DNA of 64,000 nucleotides from Acidobacteriota bacterium. GTDB taxonomy: Bacteria > Acidobacteriota > Blastocatellia > Pyrinomonadales > Pyrinomonadaceae. The DNA lies in contig RFGC01000035.1 of NCBI GenBank assembly GCA_003697135.1, positions 124,001-188,000 of the forward strand, read 5' to 3'. This document shows positions 36,105 through 44,249 of this stretch, piece after piece. The translations under genes were made by a program, and so were the position numbers. The notes below the pieces were generated by a model, which worked only from the letters and a program-made list of their open reading frames with translations, searched no databases and was not told the origin of the DNA. Numbering within the stretch: the stretch's first letter is position 1; each line of letters starts with the position of its first letter.

Positions 36105-37604
36105 ATGAGACTACGAATCGAACCCCCAGACGGCAACAGTCAAATCATAGACCTCAATGAAAAAACTTCGCTTGATGAAATCACCATCGGTAGAAGCGGC
36201 GCTGCTGCCAAAATAGCCGTCAGCGATCCGAGTATTTCCAGACTTCACGCAAGTTTATGGATAGAAAACGGTGACATCTGGCTCGCAGATGAAAACTCAA
36301 CCAACGGAACCTACGTCAATGGCGAAAGAATCTACAAACCTGTTAAGATTCGCAAAACAGACGAAATACGCCTCGGTTTAGGTACTCGAATCTTTCTGGA
36401 AGATGATGGTGTCGCAACTCATGTAGAAAGCCATACTCAAATAAGTAAAAAGCCTGAAAGCTCTTCAACGAAAAAGCCTGCCGTTCAGAAAACAAAAAGT
36501 CAGGAAGACGATTTTGCACCGAAAATTCTCATACTGGCAGCTGTTTCAGCATTGGTTATTATTTTCGGCGCTTTAATAGCCTTTTTCATAGCAAAGCATT
36601 TTGAAGAAGAAAATAGCGAAGTGGCTAAACCCACCAAACCGATTGTAAGAAGCGGCGCTTTGATACCTGTTCGCGTAATTGACCCTCTCGGCGGTGAAGA
36701 CCCTGAAGATTTGGACGATCTGATTGCATCGTGGGAAGTCGAAGAAAAGGAAATAAGTGCAGAAGACATAAACGAAATAACAGTGTCCGAATCTGAAGAA
36801 TTGAAAGTTTCAGTAGATTTTTGGCTTAGGCAGAAACAATTAGCTTATGCCCCTCGAAGCAGTCCAACAGGAATCACTCCCCCCGGCCTGCAAGTCCCAC
36901 CAGAGCTTTTCGGTGATGGTGTCATCAAACAAAAGATGAAACTCGCTGAAATGCTACGCTTGGGCTACAAACAACCGATGGATTTTGCAGATTTAGCAGA
37001 AAAGCGTCTGAAAAAGGAATTGATAGAACTTCCGATTGCAACCGAAAGCTATTTTCTCGACGTAGGCGGTAGCGCAACAGACGAAATTTTCACGGCTTTC
37101 GATTTCGACACAGGTAGCGTTCCCATAACGCCCGGTTCGAGAAAATACGAGATTCTGTCGCAACTTGCAAATAACTTTGACGGGCAAAAGTATGATTTGA
37201 ACAACCCGCAACACAGAAAACAAATGCGCATAAGGCTTCTTAGAATGTTTCATCCAAACGCAAAGCCCGTCTTGAAGGAGATCGCCGATGCATATTTCAA
37301 AAGATTCGGTCGCCCGCTACGAGTTACAAGTTTGACTCGTTCGATGGATTACCAGATTCTTCTAAACAAAACGAATCCGAATTCCTTCAAGGTCCGTGGT
37401 GCGGGCAGTCTGCCACCACACACTTCAGGATGCGCCTTTGATTTGGCGCGAAAACACATGACCGTAGAAGAACAGAATTTCCTAATGCAAAAACTTGCTG
37501 AATTAGAAAAACGTGGAATTATTGATGCTTTGATTGAATACAATCAAAACGCATGTTTTCACATCTTCGTTTATCCTGATAGACCCAAAACGTTTAATCC
37601 ATAA
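36105..37604 (+). CDS. FHA-domain membrane protein with C-terminal M15-like (DUF5715-like) domain
   Basis: 499 residues. Residues about 1-100 are an FHA domain: IGRSG, SRLHASLW and NGTYVNGERI, the usual phospho-Thr reader motifs. A Lys/Ser-rich linker, one transmembrane helix (about 141-163) and an acidic linker follow. The C-terminal 200 residues contain SLPPHTSGCAFDLARKH and CFHIFVY, giving the His439-Asp446-His486 zinc triad of M15 D-Ala-D-Ala peptidases; the usual Glu three residues before the last His is Ala. It likely couples kinase signalling in the cytoplasm to the periplasmic wall; catalysis is doubtful. Confidence 0.78.
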   Translation: MRLRIEPPDGNSQIIDLNEKTSLDEITIGRSGAAAKIAVSDPSISRLHASLWIENGDIWLADENSTNGTYVNGERIYKPVKIRKTDEIRLGLGTRIFLEDDGVATHVESHTQISKKPESSSTKKPAVQKTKSQEDDFAPKILILAAVSALVIIFGALIAFFIAKHFEEENSEVAKPTKPIVRSGALIPVRVIDPLGGEDPEDLDDLIASWEVEEKEISAEDINEITVSESEELKVSVDFWLRQKQLAYAPRSSPTGITPPGLQVPPELFGDGVIKQKMKLAEMLRLGYKQPMDFADLAEKRLKKELIELPIATESYFLDVGGSATDEIFTAFDFDTGSVPITPGSRKYEILSQLANNFDGQKYDLNNPQHRKQMRIRLLRMFHPNAKPVLKEIADAYFKRFGRPLRVTSLTRSMDYQILLNKTNPNSFKVRGAGSLPPHTSGCAFDLARKHMTVEEQNFLMQKLAELEKRGIIDALIEYNQNACFHIFVYPDRPKTFNP

Positions 37605-37626
37605 GATCTTAACACGGGCAAAAATC

Positions 37627-38169
37627 TCAGGAATTCCACCAAATAATCTTTCTCGCCGCTTCTAGAAGGTTTTCAGCGATAAGATCAGGCTTTCTTTTTA
37701 GTTTGTGAACCTCTACATTCCCGTAACCTGTGAGAACCAAGCAAGTGTTTATGCCTGCATTAAAACCAAGCTCCATGTCAAGTCTTTTATCGCCGATTAT
37801 CCAAGAATTTTCCAGATCAATCGAAAAATCTTCTTTCGCTTGCTCGATCATGCCAACATTAGGCTTTCGACATTCACAGCCTTCTTCGGGCAAATGTGTG
37901 CAAAAATAAAATCTGTCTATCTTTTCGTCTAACCTTCTTTGAATCGCCTCGTGTATTTGAACAACGATGTCCGCCGAGAACATTCCTCGCCCCACACCAG
38001 ATTGATTAGTAACCACTATCAAAAGAAACCCAGCATTCTTGAGAATCGAAACGGCTTCTTCGGTGAAAGGAAAAAACCGCAAATCTTCGACTCGATGCAA
38101 AAAGTTCACCTCTTCAATCAAAGTGCCGTCTCTGTCGAGAAAAATCGCTCTTTTGACTTCACCAGTCAT
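37627..38169 (-). CDS. gmhB: D-glycero-beta-D-manno-heptose 1,7-bisphosphate 7-phosphatase (HAD family)
   Basis: 180 residues. HAD motifs I FLDRDGTLIEE, II IVVTNQSGVGRG and III-IV IIGDKRLDMELG, plus the GmhB zinc loop CTHLPEEGCECRKP. It removes the 7-phosphate in ADP-heptose synthesis for the LPS core. ATG overlaps the end of lpxI by 11 bases, making it the last gene of the minus-strand envelope operon. gmhA, hldE and hldD are not in the window. Confidence 0.9.
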   Translation of the reverse strand: MTGEVKRAIFLDRDGTLIEEVNFLHRVEDLRFFPFTEEAVSILKNAGFLLIVVTNQSGVGRGMFSADIVVQIHEAIQRRLDEKIDRFYFCTHLPEEGCECRKPNVGMIEQAKEDFSIDLENSWIIGDKRLDMELGFNAGINTCLVLTGYGNVEVHKLKRKPDLIAENLLEAARKIIWWNS

Positions 38170-38968
38170 TTTTCAAAGCAACGATGCAGATATTGTTTTT
38201 GTTCGCCAAATCTATCATTTTTTGCTTGTCAAACATTAGCGTTTTGTCTGCTGTGATAGAAAGACAAGTTGCGCCAGCCTCGATCATGGTTTGAATTGTC
38301 GGCACACCTACGACGGGAACGTCAAAACGCATATCTTGATTTGGCTTTGCCACCTTCACAACTGTTAATTTTCCGCGAGCAAGCATTCCCGCTCTCTTTA
38401 TCGTTGCATCAGTCCCTTCCATAGCTTCTATCGCAACGCAAGCCTTCGCACGAATAACTATTGTTTGCCCTAGATCAAGCCTTGCAATTTCTCGCGCTAT
38501 CTGTAAACCATATTCTATGTTCTCAGCTTCAGTTGCTGTAGGCTTGCGCTTTGTTAAAACACCTTCTTGAGCTATATGTTCTTTAGCAAAGAATGTTGAG
38601 TCTATAAGTTCGATGCCTTCTTTTGCAAGCTCTTCCGCAACAGCTCCGATCAGTGAATCAGTATTTCGCTGGCGCAATCTGAAAAGCATTCTGAGCATTC
38701 TCAAATCGGGCAAAGCATCGCTGAATATCTGCGTGTGCTTAACCTGCCCACACATTAAAACTTTGGTCACGCCTTCTTTTTTGAAGAAGGAAATCATCTT
38801 ATTTAGTTGCCCGATGCCAACCCAGCATACTCTTTCGGCAACTTCTTCTATTTTCTTATCTGTTTCCTCACGGATTGCAACAACCGATAAACTAACGCCC
38901 GCTTTCTTCGCGCCTTCAATTGTCAGAAACGGAAATTGACCGTTACCCGCAATCAATCCGTATCTCAC
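38159..38968 (-). CDS. lpxI: UDP-2,3-diacylglucosamine pyrophosphatase LpxI
   Basis: 269 residues, DUF1009 family. RYGLIAGNGQFPFLTIEGAK at the N-terminus, TKVLMCGQVKHTQIF, and IEAMEGTDATIKRAG are the family's blocks. It hydrolyses UDP-diacylglucosamine to lipid X, replacing LpxH. GTG start overlaps the lpxA stop by GTGA. Adjacent lpxA agrees with the usual lpxA-lpxI linkage in non-enteric diderms. Confidence 0.93.
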   Translation of the reverse strand: MRYGLIAGNGQFPFLTIEGAKKAGVSLSVVAIREETDKKIEEVAERVCWVGIGQLNKMISFFKKEGVTKVLMCGQVKHTQIFSDALPDLRMLRMLFRLRQRNTDSLIGAVAEELAKEGIELIDSTFFAKEHIAQEGVLTKRKPTATEAENIEYGLQIAREIARLDLGQTIVIRAKACVAIEAMEGTDATIKRAGMLARGKLTVVKVAKPNQDMRFDVPVVGVPTIQTMIEAGATCLSITADKTLMFDKQKMIDLANKNNICIVALKNDW

Positions 38969-39756
38969 TTTATGACGCCTCTTTGAGAAGTTTCAATGAA
39001 ATTAACCAACAAGTCAACTTCAGGACAATCTTTTATCTCTTCTTTGATTCTTTCAAGAGCTTGAGAAGTATTCAATTTTGATGAAAGCAATAGATGAAAA
39101 GCGCGATGAAGCTTTCTGATAGTTTCTTTTGGATAATTTCGCCTTCTCATGCCAACAACGTTTAGCCCGTAGCACTTGGCATGATTTCCTTGAGAGATTG
39201 CAAAAGGCAAGGCATCTTTGACTACAACTGAATAACCACCGATAAAGGATTCACGCCCGACTCTACAAAACTGATGAACTCCAGAATAAGCCCCTACGGT
39301 TGCACCATCGTCTATTGTGACGTGCCCTGCTAGGGTTGCGGCATTAGCCATGATTATTCCGTTTCCAAGTTTGCAATCATGTGCAACATGCGCTTGCGCC
39401 ATCAGCAAATTATTATCGCCAATTAAAGTTATCCCACCACCGTGTTTAGTTCCTCGATGAATCGTGACGAATTCGCGAATGACGTTTCTTTTGCCGATTT
39501 TAACTTCTGTCGGTTCACCTTCGTATTTTAGGTCTTGTGGAGCAAGTCCTATCGAAACAAAAGGATAAACATGAGTTTCCTCGCCGATCTCTGTTTTGCC
39601 TTCTATCACGACATGAGCCTCGAGCCTGACTTTTTCTCTCAGCGTCACTCCCTCGCCAATTATGCAATAAGGCCCTATGTAGCAGTTTTCGCCTATTTCG
39701 GCGTTTGGATGAACTATTGCAGTCGGATGAATAAAGGAAGTCGCCGCCTTAAGCAT
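38965..39756 (-). CDS. lpxA: UDP-N-acetylglucosamine acyltransferase
   Basis: 263 residues, normal length. A left-handed beta helix of hexapeptide repeats (AIVHPNAEIGENCYIGPYCI, then VHQFCRVGRESFIGG) with the active-site His in AHVAHDCKLGNG. It adds a 3-hydroxyacyl chain to UDP-GlcNAc, the first step of lipid A synthesis. Thirteen bases after fabZ, with lpxI following by overlap. Confidence 0.97.
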   Translation of the reverse strand: MLKAATSFIHPTAIVHPNAEIGENCYIGPYCIIGEGVTLREKVRLEAHVVIEGKTEIGEETHVYPFVSIGLAPQDLKYEGEPTEVKIGKRNVIREFVTIHRGTKHGGGITLIGDNNLLMAQAHVAHDCKLGNGIIMANAATLAGHVTIDDGATVGAYSGVHQFCRVGRESFIGGYSVVVKDALPFAISQGNHAKCYGLNVVGMRRRNYPKETIRKLHRAFHLLLSSKLNTSQALERIKEEIKDCPEVDLLVNFIETSQRGVIK

Positions 39757-39769
39757 CGAACTCTCTTTC

Positions 39770-40240
39770 CTAAGTCGAAGTCTCCACTTTGCCTGATTCT
39801 TTGCCTAACTCCCTAATGACACACATTATATCGGCTTCGGCTACGATTTGTCCTTCAACTTTTGCCTCGCCGTGCATTCTTTGTGCTTTAGTTCCTGCTC
39901 TGATTGCAGTTACCTCTAACCAAAGAGTGTCTCCCGGAAGAACAGGACGACGAAAACGTGCCGACTCTATTCCACTAAAAAACGGGATTTTGTTTGACCT
40001 ATCAGGAAATTCCTTAAGGGCTAAAATCGCCCCAACCTGAGCCAATGCCTCAATTATCAAGACTCCCGGCATGACAGGTTTTTCTGGGAAATGCCCCTGA
40101 AAGAAAAATTCATTTATCGTTACTTGCTTGATACCAACTATTCTCTTTCGTGGTTCAAACTCTATTATTTTATCAACCAAAAGAAAGGGCGGACGGTGTG
40201 GGATTATTTTTTGAATTTCCGTAGTATCAAAAATAACCAT
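39770..40240 (-). CDS. fabZ: 3-hydroxyacyl-ACP dehydratase FabZ
   Basis: 156 residues. IQKIIPHRPPFLLVDKI holds the catalytic His; QVTINEFFFQGHFPEKPVMPGVLIIEALAQ holds the Glu. It dehydrates 3-hydroxyacyl-ACP in fatty acid elongation and competes with LpxA for 3-hydroxyacyl-ACP, hence the common fabZ-lpxA linkage. ATG at 40240; a stable hairpin (40312-40340) lies between ompH and this gene. Confidence 0.96.
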   Translation of the reverse strand: MVIFDTTEIQKIIPHRPPFLLVDKIIEFEPRKRIVGIKQVTINEFFFQGHFPEKPVMPGVLIIEALAQVGAILALKEFPDRSNKIPFFSGIESARFRRPVLPGDTLWLEVTAIRAGTKAQRMHGEAKVEGQIVAEADIMCVIRELGKESGKVETST

Positions 40241-40311
40241 AAACTTAGCTTGCTACTCTCCTAGAAAAAGCAACAAAAAGCTACTCAAACTTGTGAATTC
40301 CAAGCTTGTGA

Positions 40312-40340
40312 CCAAGGAAAGCTGAAGCTAGCTTCCTTGG
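40312..40340. repeat. Hairpin between ompH and fabZ
   Basis: CCAAGGAA pairs with TTCCTTGG at the ends of 40312-40340, with an inner AGCT/AGCT pairing. It is inside the minus-strand envelope operon. It is not followed by a T run on the minus strand, so it may limit read-through or protect or process the mRNA rather than end it. Confidence 0.55.
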
Positions 40341-40353
40341 ATTTTCGGTAAAA

Positions 40354-40965
40354 CTATCTTGGTGTTGTAGTTGTTGCAGTAGAAGCAGGACGAGAGTTGT
40401 AGAATTTTATGAAATCTTTCGTAACGTCTATTTTCTCATCACCGACGGCAAGAACCAGATTGCTTTCATCGAGTCTAGCGGCGTCAAAAATTATCGCATA
40501 ACCTTTTTGCTTGGCATACTCCTGCATGGCCTTCATAATATCCTGCCAAATAGGCCCAACAACCACATTGTAACGACTTTGATAGCGAGCATTCGCATCA
40601 TCTTGTTTGAACTTTGCTTCTCTTTGCAATCTTTCTATTTCTTCACGCTTTGCCTGCAAGGTCTGTGGAGATATTGGGCTATTAGGTTTATTGGCCTGCT
40701 CAAGGAGACTGTTGTATTCCTTTGTTAAAGTCTCTATCCTGCTAGCCATCGTTTGTAATTCATTCTTAGTTGGCTGAAATTCCTTCTCAAGCGTGTTCAG
40801 CGCATTAACGTATTTCAAAATTCCTTCCTTTTCATCGTCAAAAGCAAAGGTGTTGATAACAGCGATTCTTGTTGTTGTGCTTGTCGTTGTAGTTTGAGAA
40901 TAAACCGACAATGTAAAGAACATCGCAAAGAATACTGCGTAAAAAACCAAATTGATTTTCTTCAT
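40354..40965 (-). CDS. OmpH/Skp family periplasmic chaperone
   Basis: 203 residues. A signal peptide ends near VYSQ. The protein is coiled-coil rich (YNSLLEQANK, KREEIERLQREAKFKQDDANARY) with the OmpH beginning TRIAVINTFAF and a C-terminal KQKGYAIIFDAARLDESNLV. It carries unfolded outer-membrane proteins to BamA. AAAGGA precedes the ATG at 40965. It lies between bamA and fabZ, the conserved order in many diderms. Confidence 0.9.
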   Translation of the reverse strand: MKKINLVFYAVFFAMFFTLSVYSQTTTTSTTTRIAVINTFAFDDEKEGILKYVNALNTLEKEFQPTKNELQTMASRIETLTKEYNSLLEQANKPNSPISPQTLQAKREEIERLQREAKFKQDDANARYQSRYNVVVGPIWQDIMKAMQEYAKQKGYAIIFDAARLDESNLVLAVGDEKIDVTKDFIKFYNSRPASTATTTTPR

Positions 40966-41043
40966 TTCCTTTGTGTCTCCTCTTCTATTCTGGTTAAACT
41001 TTAGAATTTATCACTTAACGAAACGATTTTCAATCTTGCTCTT

Positions 41044-44000
41044 CTAGAAAGTCTTGCCGACGGAGAATCGGAATCCGCTACGTTTCCCCGGCAAGAAGAA
41101 ATTCGGTATCTCCTGTGTAAATCCAATCTTTGCATTCGGATTGTAGTAGTAAAACAAGCGGAACGGGACATTCACCACAGGCACTTGAACGCGAAGTTCT
41201 AGCCCGACGCTTGAACGGAAATCTCCGAACTTACTGAAAATGCTTTCATTGATGCGAACTAGCTGATTCGTCTGTGCTTCACCACGCAAGTAAACTTCCA
41301 GTAAGCCTACAGGCAACGTTAAAGGACAAGTTGAAGGCGCATTGCCGCAGTAAATCTGTATAAATTCTCTTCTTGTTATCGGACGCCCGTCGCGTATTAT
41401 TAAACCGCCAAAAAACGATGGCTGAAACTGCGTGTTGTTACGAAGGAAAATAAGATTTATCGAGTTGAAACTTCCCAAAAAAGGTTGATCTGGCAAGAAA
41501 TTGCTGTTAATAAACTGAGTCTCACCTTTCTGAAGGTTGAACGCCGTGCCAATATCAGCAAACGCAACCAAACTCGCCGGACCGAAAAGTGGTATTCGAT
41601 ATTCAAAATTTCCTAAAAGTTGTGTATCACCACCGATGTAAGCATAAGTTCTTCCCAAGAAACCAGGATTTGTACCACTTGGGCCTGTGAAAGTTCCTAG
41701 TGCCGCTATCGCTTGGCGATCCCGGTCATTAAGCCCCGGAACAGGTTCGGGCGTTCCAAAAGCATTCCTTGCAACAACAACATTGCGAGTAGTTACGTAA
41801 TTATCAATAGGAGCAATCGGCCCGACAGAACGAACGTCGTAACCTCTTATATCAAACTCGCTTCCCAAAAAGAATCTTTCAACGAAAGGCACTCCACCGA
41901 CAAAAGACAACGAATTAGCGTTTCTGATCTTGTCACTCACCGCCCAAGGACGAATAGTTGCCGCCTGAATCCTGAATCCAAAAACCTCAGGATTTTTGGA
42001 TTTCTTCCGCCTTATCGGCATAAATTGTATGTAGCTAACACTCGGCGAATAAGTTCTAACGTCTCCGCCCAATCCCGAAAAAGCCAGTTGCAAAGCAATC
42101 TGTTTACCTCTTAGAGTTTCAAACCCATTGGCCGTTGGCACTCTCGAATCATAAACAAAAGAAGGTATGATTCTACTGGTTGTGATATTTGGTTGGCGGA
42201 AAACTATTGGGATCGCCCTACTGGGATCACCAGCACGGTTAACGGGCGGGTCTTCAATTGTAGTTCTCGAAAATTGGTATGTTATACCTATGCGAGAAAG
42301 CTGTGAAAAACGCCTTTTTGGTAGAAACTCTGATAGCGGCGCTGTGGCAAACAGAGAAATACCGTAGGTTGTTTGTGTAAATAGATTCTCCTCATTCGTC
42401 AATACAGTCCCAAACGGATTTGTGGCTTCAAAGAATAGATTTTCATTCTGCGATAAGAAAGTTCCCTCACCAAAGAACTTATAGCGATAACCAAAAATGC
42501 TAAAACCGACTGTGATAGGACGATCGCGAAAATAAGGTTCTGTAAACGAAAGCTGAAGGCTGCTTTGTCTGTTACCGAAACCGAAACTGAAAGAAAAGGT
42601 CTCACCACGTCCAAAAAGATTGTTTGTTGAATACTCCAAGCCGAAGAAAGAACCGCCTATTCCCGAGACACCACCATTGAACGAAATCTGCTGACGTCCC
42701 TTCTCTTTGACGTTTACTATCAAATCAACTTCGCCCAACTCCTCATCTGTGCGAACCTCCACATCCTTTTCTTTGTCAATTGTCTCAAAATATCCCGTTT
42801 GATTAAGACGCAAGATTGAAATTTCCAGTGCAGTTTGATTGTAAATATCACCTTCGTTTATGAGCATTTCGCGTCTTAAAACTCGATCTCTTGTAAACGT
42901 ATTTCCTGCAAATTCCAATCGGCGCAAGCGAAATTGTTTGCCTTCGTCAATCGTAATTTTTATGTCAACGATGCCCTCTTTCGGATTGTTAGGATTATCT
43001 TTGAACTCCGTTTCCAAATCCACATCGTAAAGCACGAAACCTTGAGTCCCATAAGCCTTTTTCAAATCTTCATACAAAGCCTTGCGAAGTTGTTTTCCAT
43101 CAGCTATCTCACCTTCTTTCAAACCAATCAATCTTTTGATTTCTTGTTCAGGGAAGACCGAGTTTCCTTCAATTTTTATCTGCCCAACACGAAAAGGCTT
43201 ACCTTCGTTAACTGGAACAATTATCTTCAGTGTTTCATCTTTTGAAGAGATAAGCGGAATCGGCAAAGTTATCAGCGGCAGAAAATCCGTGCGTTTTACT
43301 CCAAGACCTATTACTTCAGGCTCTCCAATTCGAGCCTGGAAATACCCCTTTGAAAACATGTATTCACGCACATTTTTTTGCAAATCGTATTCAAGTTTTC
43401 TTAAATCAAGCACGTCCTGGCCCTTAATACGCGAAATAAAGCCAGTTGTTTTAACCAACTCCATTGCTCCCCTCAGCTCACTGTCCTTGAAAACTTCATT
43501 TCCGACAAAGTCTATCTCGACAATTCTGGCTTTTCTGCCTTGATCAATCCTAAAAGTCAAAGCCACAGAAGTAGCTGAAACCTCATCAACAACTTCAGTC
43601 ACAGTAGCATTGGGATAACCGCGCGCCGCCAGCATCTCACGAATAACGCGTTTTGCTGTATTAACTTTGACCGGATCAAAAACAGCTTCTTTTGAAACCC
43701 CAACGCGTTTTTCCCTGAAGGTCTTTAGAATATCGGCTTCCGATATAGCCTTCGTCCCTTCAAACTGAAGATCACGAATAATAGGCAATTCCTTGACTTC
43801 AAAAATTACTCTGACACCACCGCGAATGCCATCTTCAATCAAAACACGAGTTGCTATTTTGTCAAAAAAGTTAAGAGACAGCAGTTCCTTAAGGTCGCGC
43901 TCTAGCTGTTTCGGATCAAGAACATCTCCGGGTCTTGTTCTAATGTAATAAAGAAGGTCTTCATCACGAAGACGCCGATTGCCTTGAATATCAACCTCTT

Positions 44001-44124
44001 CAACTATTCGCTGCTGCTGTCCTTGAGTTTCTTTATTGGCTTCACCGCCTACAGTAGCCTTACCGAGAACTGAAGCAAGACTCAGAAAAATAAAGGAAAT
44101 TATTAAGACGAAGTTTCTTTTCAT
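41044..44124 (-). CDS. bamA: Outer membrane protein assembly factor BamA
   Basis: 1026 residues, about 200 longer than E. coli BamA because of loops in the barrel. A signal peptide is followed by five POTRA domains (first EEVDIQGNRRLRDEDLLYYI; last QFRLRRLEFAGNTFTRDRVL), then a 16-strand barrel with the conserved VGGVPFVERFFLGSEFDIRG region and C-terminal Phe. It folds outer-membrane barrels. Own promoter at 44171-44198 on the minus strand, and ompH 78 bases downstream. Confidence 0.95.
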   Translation of the reverse strand: MKRNFVLIISFIFLSLASVLGKATVGGEANKETQGQQQRIVEEVDIQGNRRLRDEDLLYYIRTRPGDVLDPKQLERDLKELLSLNFFDKIATRVLIEDGIRGGVRVIFEVKELPIIRDLQFEGTKAISEADILKTFREKRVGVSKEAVFDPVKVNTAKRVIREMLAARGYPNATVTEVVDEVSATSVALTFRIDQGRKARIVEIDFVGNEVFKDSELRGAMELVKTTGFISRIKGQDVLDLRKLEYDLQKNVREYMFSKGYFQARIGEPEVIGLGVKRTDFLPLITLPIPLISSKDETLKIIVPVNEGKPFRVGQIKIEGNSVFPEQEIKRLIGLKEGEIADGKQLRKALYEDLKKAYGTQGFVLYDVDLETEFKDNPNNPKEGIVDIKITIDEGKQFRLRRLEFAGNTFTRDRVLRREMLINEGDIYNQTALEISILRLNQTGYFETIDKEKDVEVRTDEELGEVDLIVNVKEKGRQQISFNGGVSGIGGSFFGLEYSTNNLFGRGETFSFSFGFGNRQSSLQLSFTEPYFRDRPITVGFSIFGYRYKFFGEGTFLSQNENLFFEATNPFGTVLTNEENLFTQTTYGISLFATAPLSEFLPKRRFSQLSRIGITYQFSRTTIEDPPVNRAGDPSRAIPIVFRQPNITTSRIIPSFVYDSRVPTANGFETLRGKQIALQLAFSGLGGDVRTYSPSVSYIQFMPIRRKKSKNPEVFGFRIQAATIRPWAVSDKIRNANSLSFVGGVPFVERFFLGSEFDIRGYDVRSVGPIAPIDNYVTTRNVVVARNAFGTPEPVPGLNDRDRQAIAALGTFTGPSGTNPGFLGRTYAYIGGDTQLLGNFEYRIPLFGPASLVAFADIGTAFNLQKGETQFINSNFLPDQPFLGSFNSINLIFLRNNTQFQPSFFGGLIIRDGRPITRREFIQIYCGNAPSTCPLTLPVGLLEVYLRGEAQTNQLVRINESIFSKFGDFRSSVGLELRVQVPVVNVPFRLFYYYNPNAKIGFTQEIPNFFLPGKRSGFRFSVGKTF

Positions 44125-44170
44125 AATATTATTTCCCAGTAGAAGCGCTTAATTTTCCGCAAGTTAGATT

Positions 44171-44198
44171 ATTGTATCTTTTACCAAAATCAATTCAA
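44171..44198 (-). promoter_or_regulatory. Promoter of bamA
   Basis: Minus-strand TTGAAT (44193-44198), 16-base spacer, TACAAT (44171-44176), about 50 bases upstream of the bamA ATG. An inference from sequence match only. Confidence 0.45.
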
Positions 44199-44249
44199 AA
44201 GGCTTATTGCGTAAAGTTTGATTCATTGGCTTTAAGGCAAAGTTGCTTT

